DNA from: Paenibacillus_AA sp045062745
GTDB lineage: Bacteria; Bacillota; Bacilli; Paenibacillales; NBRC-103111
Direction: 5' to 3'
NCBI RefSeq assembly: GCF_045062745.1
Contig: NZ_JBJGED010000012.1
Coordinates: 128,719 to 192,718 of the forward strand
DNA: 64,000 bases
Part shown: positions 1 through 7,443 of the stretch, in pieces
Numbering within the stretch: the first letter of the stretch is position 1
Layout of the letters: each line of letters begins with the position of its first letter
Translations under genes and position numbers: made by a program
Notes under the pieces: generated by a model
Databases searched by the model: none
What the model was told of the DNA's origin: nothing
The model's input: only the letters and a program-made list of their open reading frames with translations

Positions 1-26
1 GATAATTTCTGGAGGGGAAAGCATAA

Positions 27-1328
27 ATGAAAGCTAGCTGGGAAAAAATAGAGAAGAATCGTATCAAGCTGACCGTCGAAGTGGACGCCGAACAAGTAGC
101 CGTTGCGTTGGACAAGGCGTTCAAGAAGGTTGCCGCCAAAGTAGCCGTTCCTGGATTCCGCAAGGGCAAAGTGCCTCGCGCCATCTTCGAAGCAAAGTTC
201 GGCGTGGAAAGCTTGTATCAGGATGCACTCGACATTATTTTGCCGGAAGCTTACGTGCAAGCTATTGAAGAAAACGACATTACGCCGGTTGACCGCCCTG
301 AGGTGGACGTTCAACAATTCGCCAAAGGACAAGCTCTCCAGTTCACGGCTGTGGTCACTGTGAAGCCGGAAGTTCAGTTGGGCGAATACAAAGGCATTGA
401 AGTGGAAGAAAAATCCAATGAAGTGACCGAAGAAGATATTGCGGCCGAACTGCAGCGTCTGCAACAGCGCCATGCCGAGCTGATCGTCGTTGAAGATAGC
501 GCAGCCGAGAATGGCGACACGGTCGTCATCGACTTTGACGGTTACGTCGACGATGTAGCTTTCGAAGGCGGCAAGGCGGAGAAGTATTCGCTCGAGCTCG
601 GATCGGGCAGCTTCATCCCGGGCTTCGAGGAGCAGCTGGTCGGCTTGAAGGCTGGCGAAGAGAAGGACGTCAACGTGACGTTCCCGGAAGACTACCACGC
701 GGAAGAGCTGAAGGGCAAAGCAGCGGTATTCAAGGTGAAGCTGCATGACATCAAACGCAAAAACTTGCCGGAGCTGGACGACGAGTTCGCCAAGGATGTG
801 AGCGAGTTCGACACGCTTGACGAGTTCAAGCAAGACATCGAGAAGCGCCTGAAGGACCGCAAGACGAAGGCGAACCAGTCCGAGATCGAATCCGCGGTTG
901 TAGAGAAGGCGGCGGAAGCGGCGGAAGTCGAGATTCCGGACGCGATGGTGCTGACCGAAGTGGATCAAATGTACAACGACTTCGCGAACCGCCTGCAAAT
1001 GCAAGGCATGGATCTGAAGATGTACTTCCAATTCACCGGCCAAACCGAAGAAATCGTGAAGGAACAAATGAAGACCGACGCAGCGAAGCGCGTTCGCAAC
1101 AACCTGGTGCTCGAAGCGATCGGCAAAGCCGAGAACATCGAAGCTACTGAGGAAGAGCTGACCCAAGAGCTGGAGAAGATGGCTACCCAATATAGCCGTA
1201 CGCTGGACGAGATCCGCACGATCTTGAGTGCGAACGGCAGCCTGGACAGCCTGAAGAGCGAATTGACGGTTAAAAAGACAGTGGACTTCCTCGTTCAACA
1301 CAGCAAGCAAGGCGCTTCCGTAGCGTAA
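27..1328 (+). CDS. tig: Trigger factor, ribosome-associated chaperone/prolyl isomerase
   Basis: Cytosolic chaperone that docks at the ribosome exit tunnel and shields nascent chains. The 433-residue length is normal for the family. The N-terminal ribosome-binding signature GFRKGKVP is visible at residues 43-50. An FKBP-type PPIase domain follows at about 160-245 (GDTVVIDFDG, then LGSGSFIPGFEEQL), and then the long helical C-terminal arm. The ATG is preceded by GGAGGGG at good spacing (bases 11-17). It heads a protein quality-control run (clpP, clpX, lonB, lonA), the same tig-clpX-lon order as in Bacillus. Its promoter lies outside the window. Confidence 0.98.
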   Translation: MKASWEKIEKNRIKLTVEVDAEQVAVALDKAFKKVAAKVAVPGFRKGKVPRAIFEAKFGVESLYQDALDIILPEAYVQAIEENDITPVDRPEVDVQQFAKGQALQFTAVVTVKPEVQLGEYKGIEVEEKSNEVTEEDIAAELQRLQQRHAELIVVEDSAAENGDTVVIDFDGYVDDVAFEGGKAEKYSLELGSGSFIPGFEEQLVGLKAGEEKDVNVTFPEDYHAEELKGKAAVFKVKLHDIKRKNLPELDDEFAKDVSEFDTLDEFKQDIEKRLKDRKTKANQSEIESAVVEKAAEAAEVEIPDAMVLTEVDQMYNDFANRLQMQGMDLKMYFQFTGQTEEIVKEQMKTDAAKRVRNNLVLEAIGKAENIEATEEELTQELEKMATQYSRTLDEIRTILSANGSLDSLKSELTVKKTVDFLVQHSKQGASVA

Positions 1329-1350
1329 CGCATACCAATTGGATGAGAAG

Positions 1351-1380
1351 AAGGCACGTTTAGATTCTTAAGCGTGCCTT
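1351..1380 (+). terminator. Hairpin after tig
   Basis: AAGGCACG (1351-1358) pairs with CGTGCCTT (1373-1380). Only a weak T-rich stretch follows, so it may be an inefficient terminator or an RNA 3' end stabiliser. Confidence 0.5.
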
Positions 1381-1475
1381 CGTTGTATATGGGGGTCCGT
1401 ACGGTCCGAAGCCGCTCCCTGCATGGAATGCGGAGCCGCTACATACAGTGGTAGTAGCTGGGAAGGAACCGGATT

Positions 1476-1504
1476 TTGCATTCGCCCTCAAACCGTGTTA
1501 TTTT
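1476..1504 (+). promoter_or_regulatory. Candidate sigma-A promoter of clpP-clpX
   Basis: TTGCAT (1476-1481) and TATTTT (1499-1504) are separated by exactly 17 bases, about 45 bases before clpP. I see no convincing CtsR tandem heptamer or CIRCE element next to it. Confidence 0.5.
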
Positions 1505-1547
1505 AGAATGAAGCAAGAGAGTTCCCTATAGAAATGAGGTCATGCAT

Positions 1548-2129
1548 ATGAGTCTGATCCCAATGGTCGTCGAGCAGGAAAGCCGAGGCGAACGCTCTTA
1601 CGACATTTATTCCCGTCTCCTCAAGGACCGCATTATCTTCTTGGGCAGTGCGATCGACGACGATGTCGCCAATCTGGTTATCGCCCAGCTGCTGTTCTTG
1701 GCGGCGACGGACTCGGAGAAGGACATCCATTTGTATATCAACTCTCCCGGCGGATCCGTTACCGCGGGCATGGGCATATACGACACGATGCAGTTTATTA
1801 AGCCGGATGTCTCCACGATCTGTGTCGGGATGGCGGCCAGCATGGGGTCCTTGCTGCTCACAGCCGGTGCGAAGGGCAAGCGGTTCGCGCTGCCGAACAG
1901 CGAAGTGATGATTCACCAGCCATTGGGCGGGGTGCGCGGTCAAGCGACCGACATCAAGATTCATGCCGATTGGATCATCAAGACGAAGCAGAAGCTGAAC
2001 AACATCTATGTGGAACGGACGGGTCAGCCTTACGAGAAGATCGAGCGCGACACCGACCGGGACAATTTCATGTCGGCCGAAGACGCCGTGGCGTACGGGC
2101 TGATCGATAAAGTCATTACCACTCTATAA
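1548..2129 (+). CDS. clpP: ATP-dependent Clp protease proteolytic subunit
   Basis: Serine peptidase that forms the barrel of the Clp protease and works with the next gene, clpX. Two in-frame ATGs exist, at 1542 and 1548. TGAGGT (1535-1540) sits 1 base from the first and 7 from the second, so 1548 is preferred. This gives 193 residues and an N-terminus MSLIPMVVEQ like Bacillus ClpP. With this start the catalytic triad falls at Ser98 (MAASMG), His123 (MIHQPLGG) and Asp172 (TDRDNF). clpX starts 18 bases after the stop, so the pair is probably co-transcribed. Confidence 0.97.
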   Translation: MSLIPMVVEQESRGERSYDIYSRLLKDRIIFLGSAIDDDVANLVIAQLLFLAATDSEKDIHLYINSPGGSVTAGMGIYDTMQFIKPDVSTICVGMAASMGSLLLTAGAKGKRFALPNSEVMIHQPLGGVRGQATDIKIHADWIIKTKQKLNNIYVERTGQPYEKIERDTDRDNFMSAEDAVAYGLIDKVITTL

Positions 2130-2147
2130 TCAGTAGGAGGTGATCCG

Positions 2148-3416
2148 ATGTTTAAATTCAACGACGAAAAAGGACAGCTGAAATGCTCCTTTTGCGGCAA
2201 ATCCCAGGATCAGGTCCGGAAGCTTGTAGCGGGACCGGGTGTATATATTTGCGACGAGTGTATTGAATTATGCACCGAGATTGTGGAAGAAGAGCTCGGC
2301 AGCGAAGAGGAATTGGATCTGAAGGACGTACCGAAGCCGAAGGACATCCGTGTCATTCTGGACCAATACGTCATTGGCCAGGATCAAGCGAAGAAGTCGT
2401 TGTCGGTAGCGGTTTACAACCACTACAAGCGGATCAACTCCCAGAACAAGCTGGAAGACGTCGAGCTGCAAAAGAGCAATATCGTGCTGATCGGGCCGAC
2501 CGGCAGCGGGAAGACGCTCTTGGCCCAAACGTTGGCCAAAATTCTGAACGTGCCGTTCGCGATCGCCGACGCTACGTCGCTGACCGAAGCCGGATACGTG
2601 GGCGAGGACGTCGAGAACATCCTGCTCAAGCTCATCCAGGCGGCGGACTATGACGTGGAGAAGGCGGAACGCGGCATTATCTATATCGATGAGATCGATA
2701 AAGTGGCGCGCAAATCCGAGAACCCGTCCATTACCCGCGACGTGTCCGGAGAAGGCGTGCAGCAAGCGTTGCTCAAAATTCTGGAAGGTACGGTAGCGAG
2801 CGTCCCTCCGCAAGGCGGCCGCAAGCATCCGCATCAAGAGTTTATCCAGATCGACACGACGAACATCTTGTTCATCTGCGGCGGGGCCTTCGACGGCATC
2901 GAGCAGATCATCAAGCGCCGGATCGGCAAGAAGGTCATCGGCTTCAACAGCGAGGGCCACAAGAACGATCTGAAGCCGGGTGAATATTTGTCCATGGTGC
3001 TGCCGGAGGATTTGCTGAAGTTCGGCTTGATTCCGGAGTTCGTGGGCCGTTTGCCGGTCATCTCCACCCTGGAGCCGCTCGATGAACCTGCGCTTGTCCG
3101 CATCTTGACGGAGCCGAAGAACGCGCTTGTCAAGCAGTACCAAAAGCTGCTCGAGATGGATAACGTGGCGCTTGAGTTCTCGCCGGAGGCGCTCGACGCC
3201 ATCGCGAAGGAAGCAATTAAGCGGAACACGGGCGCGCGCGGCCTGCGGGCGATCATCGAAGGCATTATGCTGGACGTGATGTTCGAGGTGCCGTCCCGCG
3301 ACGACGTCATCAATTGCACGATCACGAAGGAAGCGGTGCTCGAGAAGATCGCTCCGGAGCTGAAGACGAAGGATGGCAAGTCCGTATCGGTGAAGAAAAA
3401 AGAAGAAAGTGCTTAA
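2148..3416 (+). CDS. clpX: ATP-dependent Clp protease ATP-binding subunit ClpX
   Basis: AAA+ unfoldase that feeds substrates to ClpP. It has 422 residues, the family norm. The N-terminal C4 zinc finger is at Cys13, Cys16, Cys35 and Cys38. Walker A GPTGSGKT is at 116-123, Walker B IIYIDEIDK is near 175-185, and the ClpP-docking IGF loop reads VIGFNSEG. GGAGGTGAT precedes the ATG. The C-terminus ends in a charged lysine-rich tail. Confidence 0.98.
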   Translation: MFKFNDEKGQLKCSFCGKSQDQVRKLVAGPGVYICDECIELCTEIVEEELGSEEELDLKDVPKPKDIRVILDQYVIGQDQAKKSLSVAVYNHYKRINSQNKLEDVELQKSNIVLIGPTGSGKTLLAQTLAKILNVPFAIADATSLTEAGYVGEDVENILLKLIQAADYDVEKAERGIIYIDEIDKVARKSENPSITRDVSGEGVQQALLKILEGTVASVPPQGGRKHPHQEFIQIDTTNILFICGGAFDGIEQIIKRRIGKKVIGFNSEGHKNDLKPGEYLSMVLPEDLLKFGLIPEFVGRLPVISTLEPLDEPALVRILTEPKNALVKQYQKLLEMDNVALEFSPEALDAIAKEAIKRNTGARGLRAIIEGIMLDVMFEVPSRDDVINCTITKEAVLEKIAPELKTKDGKSVSVKKKEESA

Positions 3417-3532
3417 CATAGAAAAGACCCGAACCTTCCTCCGCCTGAACGCGCTTGTATGCGTGTGTCTGACGACCCTGTCAGAACGTCGTTCGGGGGG
3501 AGGATGTTTGGCGTCCATGGGAGAGTTTCCAC

Positions 3533-4630
3533 ATGTACCATAGATCCGAGACCGTGCCTGTCCGCGTAGGCGATCTGACGATCGGCGGCAGCAACGAGGT
3601 CATCATGCAGAGCATGTGTACGACGAAGACGGCCGACGTAAAGGCGACGGTCGCCGAAATTCACCGGCTGGAAGAAGCGGGCTGCCAGCTCGTCCGCGTC
3701 ACCGTGAATAACCAGGAAGCCGCTGCCGCGATCAAGGACATCAAGCGGCAGATTCATATTCCGCTCGTGGCGGACATTCACTTCGACTACCGGCTCGCGC
3801 TGGCCGCGATCGAGAACGGTATCGACAAGGTGCGGATCAACCCCGGCAATATCGGCCGGCGCGAACGCGTGGAAGCGGTCGTGAAGGCGTGCAAGGAGCG
3901 AAACATTCCGATCCGGATCGGTGTCAATGCGGGGTCGCTTGAGAAGCACTTGTTGGACAAGTACGGCTACCCGACGCCGGAGGCGATGGTCGAGAGCGCG
4001 CTGTTCCATATCGGCATTCTCGAGGAGCTTGATTTCCACGACATCATCGTGTCGCTGAAGGCGTCCGACGTGCCGATGGCGATCGCGGCTTATACGAAGG
4101 CGTCTGCTGCGTTCAAGTACCCGCTCCATCTCGGCATCACCGAAGCCGGCACGCTGTTCTCCGGCACGGTCAAGAGTGCGGCGGGGCTCGGCGCCCTGCT
4201 CTCCATGGGACTTGGGTCGACGATGCGCGTCTCGCTCAGCGCCGATCCGGTGGAGGAGATCAAGGTGCAGCGCGAGCTGCTGAAATCGTTCGGGCTCATT
4301 ACGAATGCTGCGACGCTCATCTCCTGCCCGACATGCGGAAGGCTGGACATCGATCTGTTCTCGGTCGCGAACGAAGTGGAGCAATATATCGAGAAGCTGA
4401 AGGTGCCGATCAAAGTATCGGTGCTGGGCTGTGCGGTGAACGGTCCCGGAGAAGCGAAAGAAGCGGACATCGGCATCGCCGGCGCCCGCGGGGAAGGCAT
4501 GCTGTTCCGGTACGGCGAGATGATCCGGAAAGTGCCGGAGGCCGAACTCGTAAGCGAGCTGAAGAAGGAAATCGACCACATTGTCGCCGAGTTCGAACGG
4601 ACCGGCACGATTCCCGGTCGGAAGCATTGA
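3533..4630 (+). CDS. ispG: 4-hydroxy-3-methylbut-2-enyl diphosphate synthase (flavodoxin)
   Basis: Penultimate enzyme of the MEP isoprenoid pathway, converting MEcPP to HMBPP with a [4Fe-4S] cluster. The cluster ligands are visible: Cys265 and Cys268 in CPTCGR, and Cys300 and Glu307 in GCAVNGPGEA. The single-module 365-residue length matches the bacterial type. GGGAGAG lies about 8 bases before the ATG. Its stop codon directly abuts the stop of the convergent amidase gene, and its apparent terminator lies inside that gene. Confidence 0.97.
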   Translation: MYHRSETVPVRVGDLTIGGSNEVIMQSMCTTKTADVKATVAEIHRLEEAGCQLVRVTVNNQEAAAAIKDIKRQIHIPLVADIHFDYRLALAAIENGIDKVRINPGNIGRRERVEAVVKACKERNIPIRIGVNAGSLEKHLLDKYGYPTPEAMVESALFHIGILEELDFHDIIVSLKASDVPMAIAAYTKASAAFKYPLHLGITEAGTLFSGTVKSAAGLGALLSMGLGSTMRVSLSADPVEEIKVQRELLKSFGLITNAATLISCPTCGRLDIDLFSVANEVEQYIEKLKVPIKVSVLGCAVNGPGEAKEADIGIAGARGEGMLFRYGEMIRKVPEAELVSELKKEIDHIVAEFERTGTIPGRKH

Positions 4631-5419
4631 TCATTTGTACGGCTGGCTGGAGAACGCGATTAAATATTCCCGAATGGCGGAGGCGATGGCTTCCGCCATT
4701 TTTTGTTGCTTGGCGGGCTTAGTCAAATAATCGCGATCCGCGGGGCTGCTGATGTAGCCCATCTCCACGATGACCGCGGGACATGGGGAATGATTCAGCA
4801 AATAAAACGGCTTGCCCAAATAAGGGCTCTCTCCGGCACGGCCGTATAACGCGTTCAGTCGGCGCTGGATCAAGTGAGCGGCGGCGTGGCTATGCGGGTT
4901 CATCTGGAACAGCACGGTCGCTCCGGACCTGCTCGGTTTCTTGGCCCAGTTCGTATGCAGGCTGACGACGAGCTTCGGCCGCAGCGCCTCGGCGAGCAGC
5001 TTCCGCTGGGACAAGTCGCGAAGGTGCCGGGAACGGGTGCGAAGCCACTCGTTGTCGTCGCTCAAGGCATAATCGGTCGTGCGGTTGATGGCCGCCCGGA
5101 CCCCGGAACGGGTCAATTGCTCGTATACCTTCAGCCCAATCTCCAGGTTCACATGCTTCTCCAGCAAATCGCCGTAACTCGTGCCGCCGTCGATTCCACC
5201 GTGCCCGACGTCGATCACGATATCGGCGTCCGGCAAGGCGATCGGGACCGCCCAGCCTAAATTGCTGCTGATGGAACTATTGGAATTTCGTGTTGGACGG
5301 GGTTTCCCGTCAGCCGAGGCCGTCCCTCCGCTTATACCAGTGGCTAACAGCAAGCAGCCGGCCAACAGGAGCTTTAACGTTCGCATCGTTTTCCAACCGC
5401 CTTTTCTCAAGATACGCAT
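4631..5419 (-). CDS. N-acetylmuramoyl-L-alanine amidase (Amidase_3), secreted
   Basis: Zinc amidase that cleaves the MurNAc-L-Ala bond of peptidoglycan. The 262-residue product has a basic N-terminus and a hydrophobic stretch (LKLLLAGCLLLATG) typical of a signal peptide or lipobox-like leader, then one Amidase_3 domain. The zinc and catalytic signatures are DVGHGGIDGG, EKHVNLEIG, VVSLHTN and VIVEMGY. The chosen ATG has AAAGGAAG 7 bases upstream. An internal Met12 start would leave a tighter signal peptide. It is transcribed away from lonB and converges on ispG. It resembles CwlD in size and layout, but I would not assign that name, since CwlD sits elsewhere in Bacillus. Confidence 0.9.
   Translation of the reverse strand: MRILRKGGWKTMRTLKLLLAGCLLLATGISGGTASADGKPRPTRNSNSSISSNLGWAVPIALPDADIVIDVGHGGIDGGTSYGDLLEKHVNLEIGLKVYEQLTRSGVRAAINRTTDYALSDDNEWLRTRSRHLRDLSQRKLLAEALRPKLVVSLHTNWAKKPSRSGATVLFQMNPHSHAAAHLIQRRLNALYGRAGESPYLGKPFYLLNHSPCPAVIVEMGYISSPADRDYLTKPAKQQKMAEAIASAIREYLIAFSSQPYK
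4673..4705 (+). terminator. Forward-strand terminator of ispG inside the convergent amidase CDS
   Basis: AATGGCGGA (4673-4681) pairs with TCCGCCATT (4692-4700), followed by TTTTTT in the + orientation. It lies 43 bases past the ispG stop and within amidase codons for the C-terminal segment around KMAEAIASA. Confidence 0.75.
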
Positions 5420-5464
5420 AATTCGGCTTCCTTTAGCGTGTGCAAACTTTTTGTTCTCATACTC

Positions 5465-5493
5465 GGTTAACCCGTCCTGCGCAGGGGAATACT
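5465..5493 (+). promoter_or_regulatory. Possible sigma-F-like promoter of lonB
   Basis: GGTTA (5465-5469) and GGGGAATACT (5484-5493), 14 bases apart, loosely resemble a forespore sigma-F element. lonB of B. subtilis is sigma-F controlled. The match is weak and I see no good sigma-A alternative here. Confidence 0.25.
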
Positions 5494-5533
5494 GCTAATA
5501 GAGTAAAAGTGAACTCGCTAGGAGGAACAAAAC

Positions 5534-7252
5534 ATGAGTTTAAGCATTGTCCTGATGATCATTCAGGTGTTCTTCGCCATTGTCATCGGCTTATATTTCT
5601 GGAACCTGCTGCGCAACCAGCAGACGAACCGCACCGCGGTCGACCGCGAATCGAAGAAGGAGATGGACAAGCTGCGGAAGCTTCGGTCCATCTCGCTGAC
5701 GAAGCCGCTGGCGGAGAAAACCCGGCCGTCCTCACTCGAAGACATCGTAGGGCAGAAGGAAGGTCTGCGCGCGCTGAAGGCGGCGCTGTGCGGTCCGAAT
5801 CCGCAGCACGTGATCATCTATGGGCCCCCCGGGGTGGGCAAGACCGCTGCGGCGAGAGTGATCCTGGAAGAGGCGAAGAAGAATCCGGCGTCCCCTTTCC
5901 GGTATGACGCCAAGTTCATCGAGCTGGACGCGACGACGGCCAGATTCGACGAACGGGGCATCGCCGACCCGCTCATCGGCTCCGTGCACGATCCGATTTA
6001 CCAAGGCGCGGGCGCGATGGGCGTAGCCGGCATTCCGCAGCCGAAGATCGGGGCGGTGACGAAGGCGCACGGCGGGGTGCTGTTCATCGACGAGATCGGT
6101 GAATTGCATTCCATTCAAATGAATAAGCTATTAAAAGTGCTTGAAGACCGGAAAGTGTTCCTCGAGAGCGCCTACTACAACTCCGAGGATCCGAATGTGC
6201 CGAGTTACATTCACGACATTTTCCAGAACGGCTTGCCCGCAGACTTCCGTCTTGTGGGCGCGACGACACGGACCCCGCAGGAAATTCCCCCGGCGATCCG
6301 TTCCCGGTGCATGGAAATTTTCTTCCGACCGCTCTTGCCGGAGGAGATCGAGCGCATCGCGGTGAACGCCCTGCGCAAGATCGGGTTCCGCGACAACAGC
6401 CAAGCGGTCGAGGTGGTCAAGAAATACGCCACGAACGGACGGGAAGCGGTCAATATGATCCAGCTGGCCGTAGGGGTTGCGATCTCGGACGGCCGTCAAG
6501 ACGTCACGGCTGCCGATGTCGAATGGGTCGCCAACAGCAGCCAGCTGACCCCGCGACCGGAGAAAAAGGTGCCCGCCGAGCCGCAGATCGGCCTGGTGAA
6601 CGGCCTCGCCGTATATGGCCCGAACCAGGGCATGCTGCTCGAGATCGAAGTCACCGCCACGCCGGCTACGCAGCCGGGCGCGGGCCATTATACGATCACG
6701 GGCGTCGTGGACGAGGAAGAGATGGGCGGCGGGTCCAAAACGCTGCGTCGCAAGAGCATGGCCCGCGGCTCGATCGAGAACGTCCTCACGGTTCTCCGGC
6801 GGGCGGGACTTAACACGCAGGATTACGACTTGCATATTAATTTTCCGGGCGGCATTCCGATCGACGGACCGTCGGCAGGGGTGTCGATGGCGACGGCGAT
6901 CGCTTCGGCGATTCGAGGCATCCCCGTAGACAACAAACTGGCGATGACGGGCGAGATCAGCATCCACGGCAAGGTGAAGCCGATCGGCGGAGTCGTTGCG
7001 AAGGTGGAAGCGGCGTTTCAGGCAGGGGCAACCCGGGTTATTATTCCAAAGGAGAACTGGCAGGACATCTTCGCGAATTTAACCGGAGGGCTGCAGGTCA
7101 TCGCCGTGGAATCGATCGAGGAAGTGCTCGCCCATGCGCTCAGCCTGCAGGAGACCGGTGGAGCGATCGTGCCGCCGAATGCGCCGGACGTGCTGATCGC
7201 TTCGCCGCCGCCGCTTTTTCACGCGCGGCCCGATCGCAGCACCGAGGCTTAG
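5534..7252 (+). CDS. lonB: ATP-dependent protease LonB, membrane-anchored
   Basis: AAA+ serine/lysine-dyad protease of the LonB type found in spore-formers. It lacks the large LonA N-domain and instead begins with one membrane segment (residues 3-24). Walker A GPPGVGKT is at 97-104 and Walker B LFIDEIGEL follows. The protease domain carries Ser447 in DGPSAGVS and Lys490 in GGVVAK. It has 572 residues, close to the usual 550-570. AGGAGG precedes the ATG. It sits directly upstream of lonA, as in Bacillus, where LonB acts in the developing forespore. Confidence 0.95.
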   Translation: MSLSIVLMIIQVFFAIVIGLYFWNLLRNQQTNRTAVDRESKKEMDKLRKLRSISLTKPLAEKTRPSSLEDIVGQKEGLRALKAALCGPNPQHVIIYGPPGVGKTAAARVILEEAKKNPASPFRYDAKFIELDATTARFDERGIADPLIGSVHDPIYQGAGAMGVAGIPQPKIGAVTKAHGGVLFIDEIGELHSIQMNKLLKVLEDRKVFLESAYYNSEDPNVPSYIHDIFQNGLPADFRLVGATTRTPQEIPPAIRSRCMEIFFRPLLPEEIERIAVNALRKIGFRDNSQAVEVVKKYATNGREAVNMIQLAVGVAISDGRQDVTAADVEWVANSSQLTPRPEKKVPAEPQIGLVNGLAVYGPNQGMLLEIEVTATPATQPGAGHYTITGVVDEEEMGGGSKTLRRKSMARGSIENVLTVLRRAGLNTQDYDLHINFPGGIPIDGPSAGVSMATAIASAIRGIPVDNKLAMTGEISIHGKVKPIGGVVAKVEAAFQAGATRVIIPKENWQDIFANLTGGLQVIAVESIEEVLAHALSLQETGGAIVPPNAPDVLIASPPPLFHARPDRSTEA

Positions 7253-7256
7253 CGAA

Positions 7257-7286
7257 TTGGTGTTTTGCCTGCAATTTTGATAAAAT
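7257..7286 (+). promoter_or_regulatory. Candidate promoter of lonA
   Basis: A TAAAAT -10 (7281-7286) is preceded by an extended TG (TGA) and, 18 bases upstream, TTGGTG (7257-7262). This would give a leader of about 150 bases before the chosen lonA ATG. Confidence 0.45.
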
Positions 7287-7443
7287 GGTGACTACATCCA
7301 ACCTAGAAGGTTTCGCCCACCTGGACAGATCGGGCATAAGCTAGGGTCACCTGCATCGGGGCTTGTCCTGGAAAACACTTCGGAGGTCCTGCGTCGCATG
7401 TGCGGGGGATGAGTTGGGGCAAAATTGGTGGGAGGTGCTGGGC

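Noticed and set aside
1382..1541. CIRCE or CtsR operator upstream of clpP
   Set aside because: I searched by eye for the CIRCE inverted repeat and the tandem GGTCAAA heptamers and found neither.
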